From contig NZ_CP129884.1 in NCBI RefSeq assembly GCF_030490285.1, positions 1,116,001 to 1,180,000 of the forward strand: DNA of 64,000 bases, written 5' to 3'. The notes beneath the pieces are model-generated. The model did not search any database. It saw only the letters and a list, made by a program, of their open reading frames with translations, and was not told the DNA's origin. The stretch's first letter is position 1; each line of letters starts with the position of its first letter. Below, piece by piece: positions 16,636-25,052 of the stretch. Position numbers and translations under genes: made by a program. This DNA comes from Methylomonas montana. Its GTDB lineage: Bacteria; Pseudomonadota; Gammaproteobacteria; Methylococcales; Methylomonadaceae.

Positions 16636-18788
16636 TTATTGTTCCCAAATTCAAAAACTGGTAGCTGGAGTAAAAAACCCGCGCCGTCATTATAAGATGT
16701 ATCGACCCAAATCACCCCGCCATGTTCTTCGACGATTTTTTTGACGATCGCCAAACCCAGGCCGGTACCCTTGGCCTTGCTGGTCACATAGGGGTCGAAA
16801 ATAGTTTCGATCTGCTCTGCGTTGAGGCCGCTACCGTTATCGTAGATGCCCAATTCGACATAATCGGTGTTGTTGCGGCTAACCTTGGCGGTTTTTATCA
16901 GGATGCGACACTGCGCAGAGGTGGCTTCCTGAGCATTCTTGATTAAATTGTGCAATACCTGACGGATGCTGACCGGATCGGCTTCGACGATGACTCTGTC
17001 GCTGGCGAAGGCGGTGTTGAAGGCTATGCCTGACGGCATATACAGAGCCATGATTTCCTGAATCAAATCGACCAGATTGAGTTTTTCCACTTGCTTCTTG
17101 GAGGGGCGGGCGTACTCGGAAAAATCGTCCACCATCCGCTTCATCGCTTCTACTTGCTGGACGATGGTGCGGGTGCCGCGTTGCAAAAATTCGGCGGAAC
17201 CGTCTTGCAATTCCTTGGACAGCTTGTGTTGCAAACGCTCGGCGGAGAGCTGGATCGGCGTCAGCGGGTTTTTGATTTCGTGCGCCAGCCGCCGCGCCAC
17301 TTCGCCCCAGGCCGCATTTTTTTGGGCCTGGATTAAGTCGGTGACGTCGTCGAATACCACAATCGCGCCGGTGCGGGCGCCGTGCTGCGAGAATAGCGGG
17401 GTGCCCCGGCACAGCAATTCTTGGCGGCCGTTGGGGCCGAGAAAGACGATGCGCTGCTCCCAGATGTCGTCGGCTTTTTCCAGCAGGCTCTGGATGGCGG
17501 TTAACACGTCGGCCAATTCTGTGTGTGTGGTCGCCAACGTCGGCAAGGTCTCGCCGACGAAATGGCTGACCGGGATATGCAAAATTCGGTAAGCGGCCTG
17601 ATTGGCGGTGCGGATGTAATAAGCGGCGTCGAAGCTGATTACCCCGGCGGTCAGGTTAGCGAGGATGGTTTCCAGATAAGCGCGTTGGTTTTCCACTTCC
17701 AGACCGGCGGCGCGGGTTTCGTCGCGGGAGCGGGCGATGCGGCGGGTCATCTGGTTAAACGATTCCACCAAAAAGCCCAGGTCGTCCTGACTCATTACCG
17801 GCAGTTGTTGTTGGTAATCGCCTTCAGCGACTGCCTGGGTACCTTTTACCAATTCCTTCACCGGTGCGACGATATTGCGGATGCTGATGAAGGCTACCCA
17901 GATCGCCGCCAGCAGGCTGAGCAGCAATACCAGCAGCAAGATCAACGAGAAGCTGGTTTTCAGTGAATCGCGCAGGAAATTCATTTCCTGATAACGGATG
18001 AAGGCAAATTCGATCGAGTCGGCTAAATCGGTGACTCGCACCGGAATCGGGTAGAGCACCTGCAAGAACCGGCTCTGGTCGGCTTCGATGGCGACGATGA
18101 TGCGCACCAGCATTTCATCGTTGTCGCCGGGGTCGAAGGCGAAATATTGCTTGTTTTGCCGCAGCTGCAGCCAGATTTGTTCGTCCGGCAGATGCGGCAA
18201 AATATCGCTGGGATTGACGCTGCTGGAGGCTAAAATCCGGCCTTGATTGGAAAATACCGCAATTTCCATCGCCCCGGACTCGTTCCACAGGCTGCCTATT
18301 TCCAGTGCGATCAGCGTTTCCGATTTGTCTCGCAATTGGTCGGCCATTTGCTTGGTTTGCTTGATGTGCCAATTCATCCGCTGGGCCAACGAAGATTGGC
18401 TCAGTTCCAGCGCGTCGTCCATGGCCCGGTCGATTTCGACGTTAAACCAGCTGTCGATGCCTTGATGCAGAAATTGTACGGAAAAATAAAACACGATGGC
18501 CGCCGGCGCCAGGGACAGCAGCACGAACAGCGAAACCATCCGCGTGGTCAGCTTCGAACCGGCTTCTTTTTTTTTCAGTTCCCGAATCAGCGAGTAGGCG
18601 TTTACCACTACCAGGCCGAGCAAGATCACCGACCCCAGCGTGTTGATCACCAGCAGCCAGGAATACATTTCGCCGAGTTCCGAGGATTCCTGGGTGGCGC
18701 TGCTCATTAATTGCAGCGACAGCAAGACGAAGCCGAACAGAATGAGGATAGAGGCGCTGGCCGGTAATTTTATTTTTGAATAGGCCAT
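16632..18788 (-). CDS. ntrY: NtrY-type membrane sensor histidine kinase
   Basis: 718 residues from the ATG at 18786-18788; a TTG at 18797 is also in frame. N-terminal hydrophobic segments (ILILFGFVLLSLQL, LLVINTLGSVILLGLVVV, LFVLLSLAPAAIVFYF) precede a periplasmic sensor of about 200 residues and another helix (SLILLLVLLLSLLAAIWVAF). Then come HAMP, a PAS domain (LETILANLTAGVISFD), HisKA (GEVARRLAHEIKNPLTPIQL) and HATPase_c (LGIYDNGSGL, KGTGLGLAIVKK). This is the NtrY domain order. The gene overlaps DUF4390 upstream and ntrX downstream, forming the conserved rsmB-DUF4390-ntrY-ntrX run. Confidence 0.92.
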   Translation of the reverse strand: MAYSKIKLPASASILILFGFVLLSLQLMSSATQESSELGEMYSWLLVINTLGSVILLGLVVVNAYSLIRELKKKEAGSKLTTRMVSLFVLLSLAPAAIVFYFSVQFLHQGIDSWFNVEIDRAMDDALELSQSSLAQRMNWHIKQTKQMADQLRDKSETLIALEIGSLWNESGAMEIAVFSNQGRILASSSVNPSDILPHLPDEQIWLQLRQNKQYFAFDPGDNDEMLVRIIVAIEADQSRFLQVLYPIPVRVTDLADSIEFAFIRYQEMNFLRDSLKTSFSLILLLVLLLSLLAAIWVAFISIRNIVAPVKELVKGTQAVAEGDYQQQLPVMSQDDLGFLVESFNQMTRRIARSRDETRAAGLEVENQRAYLETILANLTAGVISFDAAYYIRTANQAAYRILHIPVSHFVGETLPTLATTHTELADVLTAIQSLLEKADDIWEQRIVFLGPNGRQELLCRGTPLFSQHGARTGAIVVFDDVTDLIQAQKNAAWGEVARRLAHEIKNPLTPIQLSAERLQHKLSKELQDGSAEFLQRGTRTIVQQVEAMKRMVDDFSEYARPSKKQVEKLNLVDLIQEIMALYMPSGIAFNTAFASDRVIVEADPVSIRQVLHNLIKNAQEATSAQCRILIKTAKVSRNNTDYVELGIYDNGSGLNAEQIETIFDPYVTSKAKGTGLGLAIVKKIVEEHGGVIWVDTSYNDGAGFLLQLPVFEFGNNK

Positions 18789-19336
18789 GTCTGCCAAGTG
18801 CTAGAGAGAAACCAGCGATGATCGAGATAAGCGAGCGGACGCAATGGAATCGGCAAGAATTCGCGGTTGAATTGAGTCTGTACGGCCAATAGGTACGGCT
18901 TACCGGGCTGCAATAAGTCGGCCGGAATAGGCGAGCTGTCGTGCACCGAGGCCATGAAATTCAAAGCCGCGCTCAGGGTCAAAAACATTTCGCTATGGGC
19001 GGACGGCGTTTGCACCGCGTATTGATTCAGCAGGGCGTGGAATTGCAGACTGTAAGCGAGTTTGCGCTGGTAAATCACGCTATCCCAAAGCCAGCCGGGC
19101 TGGCGCAGTTCGAGCGATACATTCCAGGCCAAGGGCACGCCTTTGTGTAGCGCTTCCTTGGCCATCGGGCTGAGCCGGTAATCGATATGAGCTTCCACGG
19201 TATAGCCGTTGTCTATATACGCCAGGTCGGCGTATTCGATCCTGGCGGCGTAGTCGCCGGCCTGGCCGATGGCGGGGCAGAGTGGTAGGCAGAGCATCAA
19301 CAGGCCGCGCCTAAGCAGCTTTATAGAGCTTGGCAT
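18770..19336 (-). CDS. Exported DUF4390 protein
   Basis: 188 residues from the ATG at 19334-19336, giving a signal peptide (LLRRGLLMLCLPLCPAIGQAG). The mature part (YAARIEYADLAYIDNGYTVEAHIDYRLS ... LPLAWNVSLELRQPGWLWDS-like; YLDHRWFLSSTW near the end) matches DUF4390, a beta-rich family regularly encoded just before ntrY. Its role is unknown; a periplasmic partner of the NtrY sensor domain is a reasonable guess. It overlaps rsmB by 26 bp and ntrY by 19 bp. Confidence 0.85.
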   Translation of the reverse strand: MPSSIKLLRRGLLMLCLPLCPAIGQAGDYAARIEYADLAYIDNGYTVEAHIDYRLSPMAKEALHKGVPLAWNVSLELRQPGWLWDSVIYQRKLAYSLQFHALLNQYAVQTPSAHSEMFLTLSAALNFMASVHDSSPIPADLLQPGKPYLLAVQTQFNREFLPIPLRPLAYLDHRWFLSSTWQTWPIQK

Positions 19337-20606
19337 AATAAAAGCCGTCCATTTGCCGGTCGCCGGTGACGATTTGCCGGCCGTGCGGGCGCGGCATGCC
19401 CCAGTGCGCGTCGATAGATAGTTCGCCGGCATCGCTGTGACGAGCTAGAAATGCGGCAATTTGCGCTTCGTTTTCCTGTTTCAATACCGAGCAGGTGGCG
19501 TACAGCAAGATGCCGCCTGGCGACAGCAAGGACCAAGCGCTGTCCAGAATCCGCGCTTGCAGCGTTTGCAAGGCGGCAATATCCTCGGCTCGACGTAGCA
19601 GTTTGATGTCGGGATGGCGGCGGATCACGCCAAAACCGGAGCAGGGCGCGTCCAGCAAAATTCGGTCGAATTGTCGGCCGTTCGCCCAGGTTTCCGATTG
19701 AGAGGCGTCGGCGGCCAAGGTGTCGGCTTGTAAATTCAAGCGTATTAAATTGTCCGTGACGCGTTGCAAACGCTGCTGATCGACATCGACGGCCAGTAGT
19801 CCGGCCAGGGCGGGTTGCCGTTCCAAAATGGCCGCCGTCTTGCCGCCCGGTGCGGCGCACAAGTCCAAAACCTGTTGGTCGGGTTTAACATCCAGCAATT
19901 CGGCTGCCAGTTGCGCGGCGATGTCCTGCACGGAAACCCGGCCCTCACTAAACCCTGGCAATTGTTCGACGGCCAGAGCTTGGTCGAGGCGTATCGCGGT
20001 ATCGCAACAGTCTACCGGCTGCGCAGCTATGCCTTGGGCGGTGAGTTCGTCGAGATAAGCGCTACGGCTGCCTTGCCGCAGGTTGACGCGCAGCGCCATT
20101 GGCGGCGCCTGATCGTTGGCGTGCAGGATTTTTTCGTAATGCTCCGGCCAATCTTGGCAAAGTAAGTCCGTGATCCAGTCAGGATGGTTGTGGCGGGCCT
20201 GACTGTTCTCGGCGCAGGCTAGTTGCAGCATCTCGGCTTCACGCAGATATTGCCTGAGTATCGCGTTGACCAGCGATCTGGCCCAGGGCTTGTGACTGGT
20301 GGCCGCGACCGTTTCCGACACCGCGGCATGCGATTTGACGCGCATGTGTTGCAGTTGGTACAGGCCGACCAGCAATAATGCCTTGATGTCGCCGTCTTTC
20401 TGCTTCAGCGGTTTGCTGAGTAAGCGGCTGAGTATAAAGTCCAGCGCATAGTAGTGACGGATCACGCCGTAACACAGGGCTTGTACGAAAGCTCTATCCT
20501 TGCTGTCCTTGAGTTTGGGAAGACCGTGTTCCAGCGCGGCAGTTAGCGACTGGCCATCGCTTAGAACGTGGGAAAGAATCTGTGCCGAGCAGCCGCGCAG
20601 ATTCAT
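19311..20606 (-). CDS. rsmB: 16S rRNA m5C967 methyltransferase
   Basis: 431 residues. An N-terminal NusB-like RNA-binding domain (RGCSAQILSHVLSDGQSL, YGVIRHYYALDFILSRLL) is followed by a SAM methyltransferase domain with DLCAAPGGKTAAIL. The catalytic Cys lies in DAPCSGFGVIRRHPDIK and the second Cys in TCSVLKQENEAQI. It methylates C967 of 16S rRNA. The ATG overlaps the end of fmt by 4 bp, in the standard def-fmt-rsmB operon. Confidence 0.96.
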   Translation of the reverse strand: MNLRGCSAQILSHVLSDGQSLTAALEHGLPKLKDSKDRAFVQALCYGVIRHYYALDFILSRLLSKPLKQKDGDIKALLLVGLYQLQHMRVKSHAAVSETVAATSHKPWARSLVNAILRQYLREAEMLQLACAENSQARHNHPDWITDLLCQDWPEHYEKILHANDQAPPMALRVNLRQGSRSAYLDELTAQGIAAQPVDCCDTAIRLDQALAVEQLPGFSEGRVSVQDIAAQLAAELLDVKPDQQVLDLCAAPGGKTAAILERQPALAGLLAVDVDQQRLQRVTDNLIRLNLQADTLAADASQSETWANGRQFDRILLDAPCSGFGVIRRHPDIKLLRRAEDIAALQTLQARILDSAWSLLSPGGILLYATCSVLKQENEAQIAAFLARHSDAGELSIDAHWGMPRPHGRQIVTGDRQMDGFYYAKLYKAA

Positions 20607-21529
20607 AAACCGAGTACGACGTGGTCGGCGGGGTGGGCGTTCAGAAAGTCCTTGCCGGCTATGCGTTTGCCGCCGGGCAATTGTACTTCCAGCAGTCGCA
20701 GTACGCCGTCGCCGGTCGCGGCGTCCAGAGTTTGTTCGCTGCAGTTGATAGTGCCGGGCGGCAGATCGGCTGGTTTGGCCAGTACCTCGCTACGCCAGAC
20801 CCGCAGAACTTCGCCCTTGTACAGGGTTTGCGCCACCGGCCAGGCGTTCAGACCGCGCACTTTTCGATCCAATTCTGCTGCAGATTGCTGCCAGTCCAAT
20901 ATGGCTTCCTGTTTTTCCAATTTGTGGGCATAAGTGACCAGCGCTTCGTCTTGCGGTTCAGCCTGGAGCGTGCCTTGGCCGATTTGATCGACCACTTTAA
21001 CCAGGCCTTCCGCGCCCATGATCGCCAGTTGATCGTGCAAGCTGCTGGAGGTGGCGTCGGCGCTGATCGGGCATTCGACTTTATAAAGCATGTCGCCGGC
21101 ATCGAGTTTTTTGACCACTTTCATGATGGTGATGCCGGTTTTAGCGTCGCCAGCCATCACCGCTCGATGGATAGGTGCCGCGCCGCGCCAGCGCGGCAGC
21201 AACGAGCCGTGGACGTTGATGCTGCCCTGTTTTGGAATATCCAGTACCGCTTGCGGCAGGATCAAGCCGTATGCGACGACGACCAGTAAGTCGGGTGCCA
21301 ATGCCGCCAACTCTTGAAGCGCTGCGGGATTTTTGAAGTTTTCCGGCTGATAAACCGGAATGCCAGCGGACAAAGCTAGTGCCTTGACCGGGCTGGCGGT
21401 TAGCTTGCGGCCGCGCCCGGCCGGGCGGTCGGGTTGAGTGTAGACCGCACTGACTCGGTGGGGCGAATCGATCAAGGCCTGCAAGGTGGGGACCGCAAAA
21501 TCCGGCGTGCCGGCGAAAACGATGTTCAT
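20603..21529 (-). CDS. fmt: Methionyl-tRNA formyltransferase
   Basis: 308 residues, normal length. MNIVFAGTPDFAVPTLQALI starts the formyltransferase Rossmann domain. The catalytic segment reads GSINVHGSLLPRWRGAAPI and is followed by GITIMKVVKKLDAGDML. The C-terminal OB-like domain binds initiator tRNA. It formylates Met-tRNA(fMet) with 10-formyl-THF. It follows def by 9 bp and works in the same pathway: formylation at initiation, then deformylation by Def. Confidence 0.97.
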   Translation of the reverse strand: MNIVFAGTPDFAVPTLQALIDSPHRVSAVYTQPDRPAGRGRKLTASPVKALALSAGIPVYQPENFKNPAALQELAALAPDLLVVVAYGLILPQAVLDIPKQGSINVHGSLLPRWRGAAPIHRAVMAGDAKTGITIMKVVKKLDAGDMLYKVECPISADATSSSLHDQLAIMGAEGLVKVVDQIGQGTLQAEPQDEALVTYAHKLEKQEAILDWQQSAAELDRKVRGLNAWPVAQTLYKGEVLRVWRSEVLAKPADLPPGTINCSEQTLDAATGDGVLRLLEVQLPGGKRIAGKDFLNAHPADHVVLGL

Positions 21530-21538
21530 GGTTTATCC

Positions 21539-22045
21539 TTATAAGCCCTGCGCCTTGTGGATTTTTTCCAATTTGGCTTTGATGCGGTTGCGTTTGAAGG
21601 CCGACAAATAATCCACAAACAATTTGCCTTCCAGATGATCCATTTCATGCTGAATACAGACTGCCAGCAAGTCGCGAGCTTCCATTTCGAAACTTTCGCC
21701 GTCGCGGTTCAGTGCTTTGATTTTGATATGCTCGGCGCGGCTGACTTTTTCGAAAAAGCCGGGTACCGACAAACAGCCTTCCTCGGATTCTTCGACGCCG
21801 TCGCGTTCGATGATTTGTGGATTGATCAGGCAGATCGCGTCGTCCTTGTTTTCGCTGACATCCATTACGATCACCCTTTTGTGTACGTTGACCTGGGTAG
21901 CGGCCAAGCCCACCCCTTTGGCGGCATACATCGTTTCGATCATGTTGTCGACCAATGTTCTAATGCCGTCATCGACTGCGCCCACCTCGGCGGCGACTGT
22001 GCGCAGCCGTTTATCGGGAAATTCCAGAATCGAAAGAATACTCAC
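21539..22045 (-). CDS. def: Peptide deformylase
   Basis: 168 residues. All three active-site motifs are present: [17 protein letters not shown] (metal-binding Cys) and QHEMDHLEG (HExxH metal site). It removes the formyl group from nascent proteins. First gene of the minus-strand def-fmt-rsmB-DUF4390-ntrYX run, divergent from lysM-dprA. Confidence 0.97.
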   Translation of the reverse strand: MSILSILEFPDKRLRTVAAEVGAVDDGIRTLVDNMIETMYAAKGVGLAATQVNVHKRVIVMDVSENKDDAICLINPQIIERDGVEESEEGCLSVPGFFEKVSRAEHIKIKALNRDGESFEMEARDLLAVCIQHEMDHLEGKLFVDYLSAFKRNRIKAKLEKIHKAQGL

Positions 22046-22359
22046 CCATTACTCCACTTGCTAACTGTAATGGCGTGATTTTATCCGAAATCGACTACAG
22101 TTTGAATGTGAAGCCTAAATGACGGCGATCGTTAAAGTAGAGGATGTCGTATTTCCCGATTGAGCTGGGCTAAAGCAGGTGAGGCTGGCATTCTATTCGA
22201 ATTCATCTAAACTGTGCGGCAAAATCGATTGTTGAATTTTTATGCAATTGCTTCAAGTTAGGCCGGACGGGAAGAAAAAATTTTGGTGTTTCGACACGGT
22301 ATTTAAACGATTCGTCTGGCGGATTTTGAACGGTTTTAAAGCCTCTGGCAGGATACATT
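22046..22359. promoter_or_regulatory. Divergent def/lysM promoter region; no gene seen
   Basis: 314 bp between the divergently transcribed def and lysM genes. It must hold promoters for both operons. I do not see a convincing open reading frame, RNA gene or operator beyond AT-rich stretches; AGGA at about 22345 is the lysM ribosome-binding site. Confidence 0.5.
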
Positions 22360-23391
22360 ATGTTTTTTCGCGCGATACTGGGAATATTGATTCCGTTGTT
22401 TTTTACCGCTGTGGTTTGGGCTGACGAGCTTCAAATCAATCCTAATCACCCCGAACGATATACCGTGGTAAAAGGCGATACCCTGTGGGATATTTCCGGC
22501 AAATTTTTGCAGCATCCTTGGCAATGGCCGCAGCTCTGGCATAACAATCCGCAGATTAAAGATCCACATTGGATTTACCCGGGTGACACTTTATATTTTT
22601 CGTACGTGAACGGTATGCCGCGTCTGAGTTTGTCGCCGGATGGGAACGACGAAAAATTAATTCCACGGGTACGGGAATCATCGATTGACCAGGCGATTCG
22701 CGTGATACCTAGCGATGCGATCGTGCAGTTTTTGAATTCGCCAAAAGTCGTTAGTGCGGAAGAATTGGCGCACGCGCCTTATGTGATCGGTTTTGTCGGC
22801 GAGCATTTGATCGCTGGTGCCGGTGACGGCGTTTACGTGCGGGCGATCGAAGAACCGGAAGGCCTTGGATATACCATTTACCGGCAGGGCAAGCCCTACA
22901 TCAGTCCGGTGACCAAGGAAGTTTTGGGTTACGAAGCGCAATATATCGCCGATACCACCTTGCAGGAGCCGGGCGATCCGGCCACCTTGCGCATCAACAA
23001 ATCCGATCTGGAAATTCAACGCGGCGACCGTTTGATGCTGACTGGCGAAGGCGAGTTGGCGTTGAATTATTTCCCGAGACCGCCGGAACATCAGGTGATC
23101 GGCAGCATTATCCGGGTGATGGGGGGTGTGTCGCAGATCGGTCAACACGATGTGGTGGTGATAGACAAAGGTACCGCCGACGGTTTGGAAGTGGGGCATA
23201 CGCTGGATGTCTACAGAAGAGGGAATATGGTGGTCGATCGTTACCAGTCGGTGGAAGCAGTTGCTGTTAAAATGCCGGACGAACTGGCCGGCGTGCTGAT
23301 GGTGTTTCGGCCGTTCGAACGGGTTAGTTATGCCTTGGTGATGCAGGCAACAGGCGCTATTCACACACTGGATAGGGTACAAACGCCCTGA
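22360..23391 (+). CDS. Exported LysM domain protein
   Basis: 343 residues. A signal peptide (LGILIPLFFTAVVWA) is followed by one LysM domain (RYTVVKGDTLWDISGKFLQ ... QLWHNNPQIKDPHWIYPGDTLYF), which binds peptidoglycan glycan chains. The long C-terminal part has repeated VIG.. and GDRLML/GHTLDVYR elements, like the family found upstream of dprA in many gammaproteobacteria. Its exact role at the cell envelope is not known. AGGA lies 8 bp before the ATG. First gene of lysM-dprA-smg-topA. Confidence 0.88.
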   Translation: MFFRAILGILIPLFFTAVVWADELQINPNHPERYTVVKGDTLWDISGKFLQHPWQWPQLWHNNPQIKDPHWIYPGDTLYFSYVNGMPRLSLSPDGNDEKLIPRVRESSIDQAIRVIPSDAIVQFLNSPKVVSAEELAHAPYVIGFVGEHLIAGAGDGVYVRAIEEPEGLGYTIYRQGKPYISPVTKEVLGYEAQYIADTTLQEPGDPATLRINKSDLEIQRGDRLMLTGEGELALNYFPRPPEHQVIGSIIRVMGGVSQIGQHDVVVIDKGTADGLEVGHTLDVYRRGNMVVDRYQSVEAVAVKMPDELAGVLMVFRPFERVSYALVMQATGAIHTLDRVQTP

Positions 23392-23462
23392 TGCAGCGTT
23401 ATATGGGCGTTGTTTCGCAGCTTGGCGGGTCTGGTTTCGCCAGGTCTGCTCATTAACTAGCT

Positions 23463-24560
23463 TTGGAAAAAGTTAGTAATTCTCAGATCAAATATTGGCT
23501 GGCGATGCTGCGAATGCCCGGCGTCGGCAGCCAAGCCATCCTGCGCTTGCTGGCGCACCTTGAGCCCGAGCAGATATTTTCGGCATCGCGCTCGACGCTA
23601 AGCGGATTGGGGTTCAGCGAGAAGCTGATCGAAGCCTTGCAAAAGCCGGATTGGCAAAAGGTCGAAGACGATCTGTGCTGGCTAGAGCAAGCCGGGAACT
23701 ATGCATTAACCTTGGATGATGCCGATTATCCGGCCCAACTAAGAGAAATCAACAATCCTCCTCCTGTCTTATTTATCAAAGGCAATCCTGAATTATTGCT
23801 CGAACCGCAATTGGCGATGGTCGGCAGCCGCAATCCCTCGCCGGTGGGGGTCAGCACTGCGATCCAATTCGCCGAAGCCCTGGCCGAGGCGGGCTTTGTC
23901 GTCACCAGCGGTTTGGCTTTGGGTATCGATGCCGCCAGTCATCAAGGCGCTTTGAATGTCAATGGCCATACCATAGCAGTGGCTGGCACCGGTTTGGACC
24001 GGGTGTATCCGGCTTGTCATAAGCAGCTTGCTACGCAAATCGTCGAGCATGGCGCGCTGGTCTCCGAGTTTCCGCCCGGCACAAATGCCAAAGCCAATCA
24101 CTTTCCTAGGCGAAATCGAATCATCAGCGGTTTGTGCGTCGGCTTGTTGGTGGTCGAAGCGGCTCAGCAAAGTGGATCTTTAATTACTGCGCGTTTGGCC
24201 TTGGAGCAGAATCGGGAGGTTTTTGCCATTCCAGGCTCGATACACAATCCTTTGGCGCGCGGTTGCAACGCGTTGATCCGTCAAGGCGCTAAATTAGTGG
24301 AAACCGCGCAGGATATTTTTGAAGAATTAGGTCAGTATAATCAACAGTATATGCGAGCCGAGTCGGAAATCGCGCAGACTTCGCTTGACCTGGAGCAACA
24401 AAATCTATTGAAATTGATTCCGTACAGCCCCACAACGGTTGATACTTTGGTGCGAGAAAGCGGTTGGTCGGCGGAAGAAGTTTCCTCGACGCTGTTGGTG
24501 CTGGAGTTGCAGGGCTTCATTTCCGGACTTGCCGGCGGTGGCTACCTTCGAATCAAATAA
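23463..24560 (+). CDS. dprA: DNA-processing protein DprA (Smf)
   Basis: 365 residues with a TTG start (23463). The N-terminal SAM-like helices (LRMPGVGSQAILRLLAHL) precede the Rossmann core that binds single-stranded DNA: MVGSRNPSPVG, TSGLALGIDAASHQGAL, AVAGTGLDRVYPA, PRRNRIISGL. The C-terminal DprA winged helix (VDTLVRESGWSAEEVSSTLLVLELQG) is complete. DprA loads RecA onto incoming DNA during natural transformation. Its ribosome-binding site is weak, so the exact start is uncertain by a few codons. Confidence 0.94.
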   Translation: MEKVSNSQIKYWLAMLRMPGVGSQAILRLLAHLEPEQIFSASRSTLSGLGFSEKLIEALQKPDWQKVEDDLCWLEQAGNYALTLDDADYPAQLREINNPPPVLFIKGNPELLLEPQLAMVGSRNPSPVGVSTAIQFAEALAEAGFVVTSGLALGIDAASHQGALNVNGHTIAVAGTGLDRVYPACHKQLATQIVEHGALVSEFPPGTNAKANHFPRRNRIISGLCVGLLVVEAAQQSGSLITARLALEQNREVFAIPGSIHNPLARGCNALIRQGAKLVETAQDIFEELGQYNQQYMRAESEIAQTSLDLEQQNLLKLIPYSPTTVDTLVRESGWSAEEVSSTLLVLELQGFISGLAGGGYLRIK

Positions 24561-24568
24561 AGGTTCTA

Positions 24569-25036
24569 ATGAAAGAAGACATATTCGATGTGCTCATTTA
24601 TCTGTTTGAAAATTATCTGGATGGCGACAGCGATAACTATCCGGATACATCCGTGATTGCCAGCGAATTGCTGGATGCGGGGTTTCAACAGCCCGATGTC
24701 AATAAAGCGTTCGACTGGCTGGAATCTTTAGCTGAAATTGAGAGCATCACGCCGGCGGTGTCGTCGTCGTTCCGCATTTTTAGCGGCCAGGAAATTGCCG
24801 TATTCGATATGGAATGTCGCAATTTCTTAATGTATCTCGAGCACAGCGGCATTCTGACACCGATCAATCGCGAGATCGCCATCGATCGCGCGATGGCTTT
24901 AAAAGACGAAAATATTACCCTGGATAAGTTGAAATGGATTGTATTGATGGTGTTATTGAGTCAACCTGGCGATAGCGCTGCCTTTTCCCGAATGGAAGAC
25001 ATCGTTTACGATTTGATACCGACTTCTTTACACTGA
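24569..25036 (+). CDS. smg: Smg family protein (DUF494)
   Basis: 155 residues from ATG 24569. It begins MKEDIFDVLIYLFENYLD and ends LIPTSLH, both hallmarks of Smg/DUF494 proteins, which are helical and of unresolved function and are almost always found between dprA and topA. It follows dprA by 8 bp and precedes topA by 16 bp, so the three genes form one transcript. Confidence 0.93.
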   Translation: MKEDIFDVLIYLFENYLDGDSDNYPDTSVIASELLDAGFQQPDVNKAFDWLESLAEIESITPAVSSSFRIFSGQEIAVFDMECRNFLMYLEHSGILTPINREIAIDRAMALKDENITLDKLKWIVLMVLLSQPGDSAAFSRMEDIVYDLIPTSLH

Positions 25037-25052
25037 GTCTTATACGGATAGC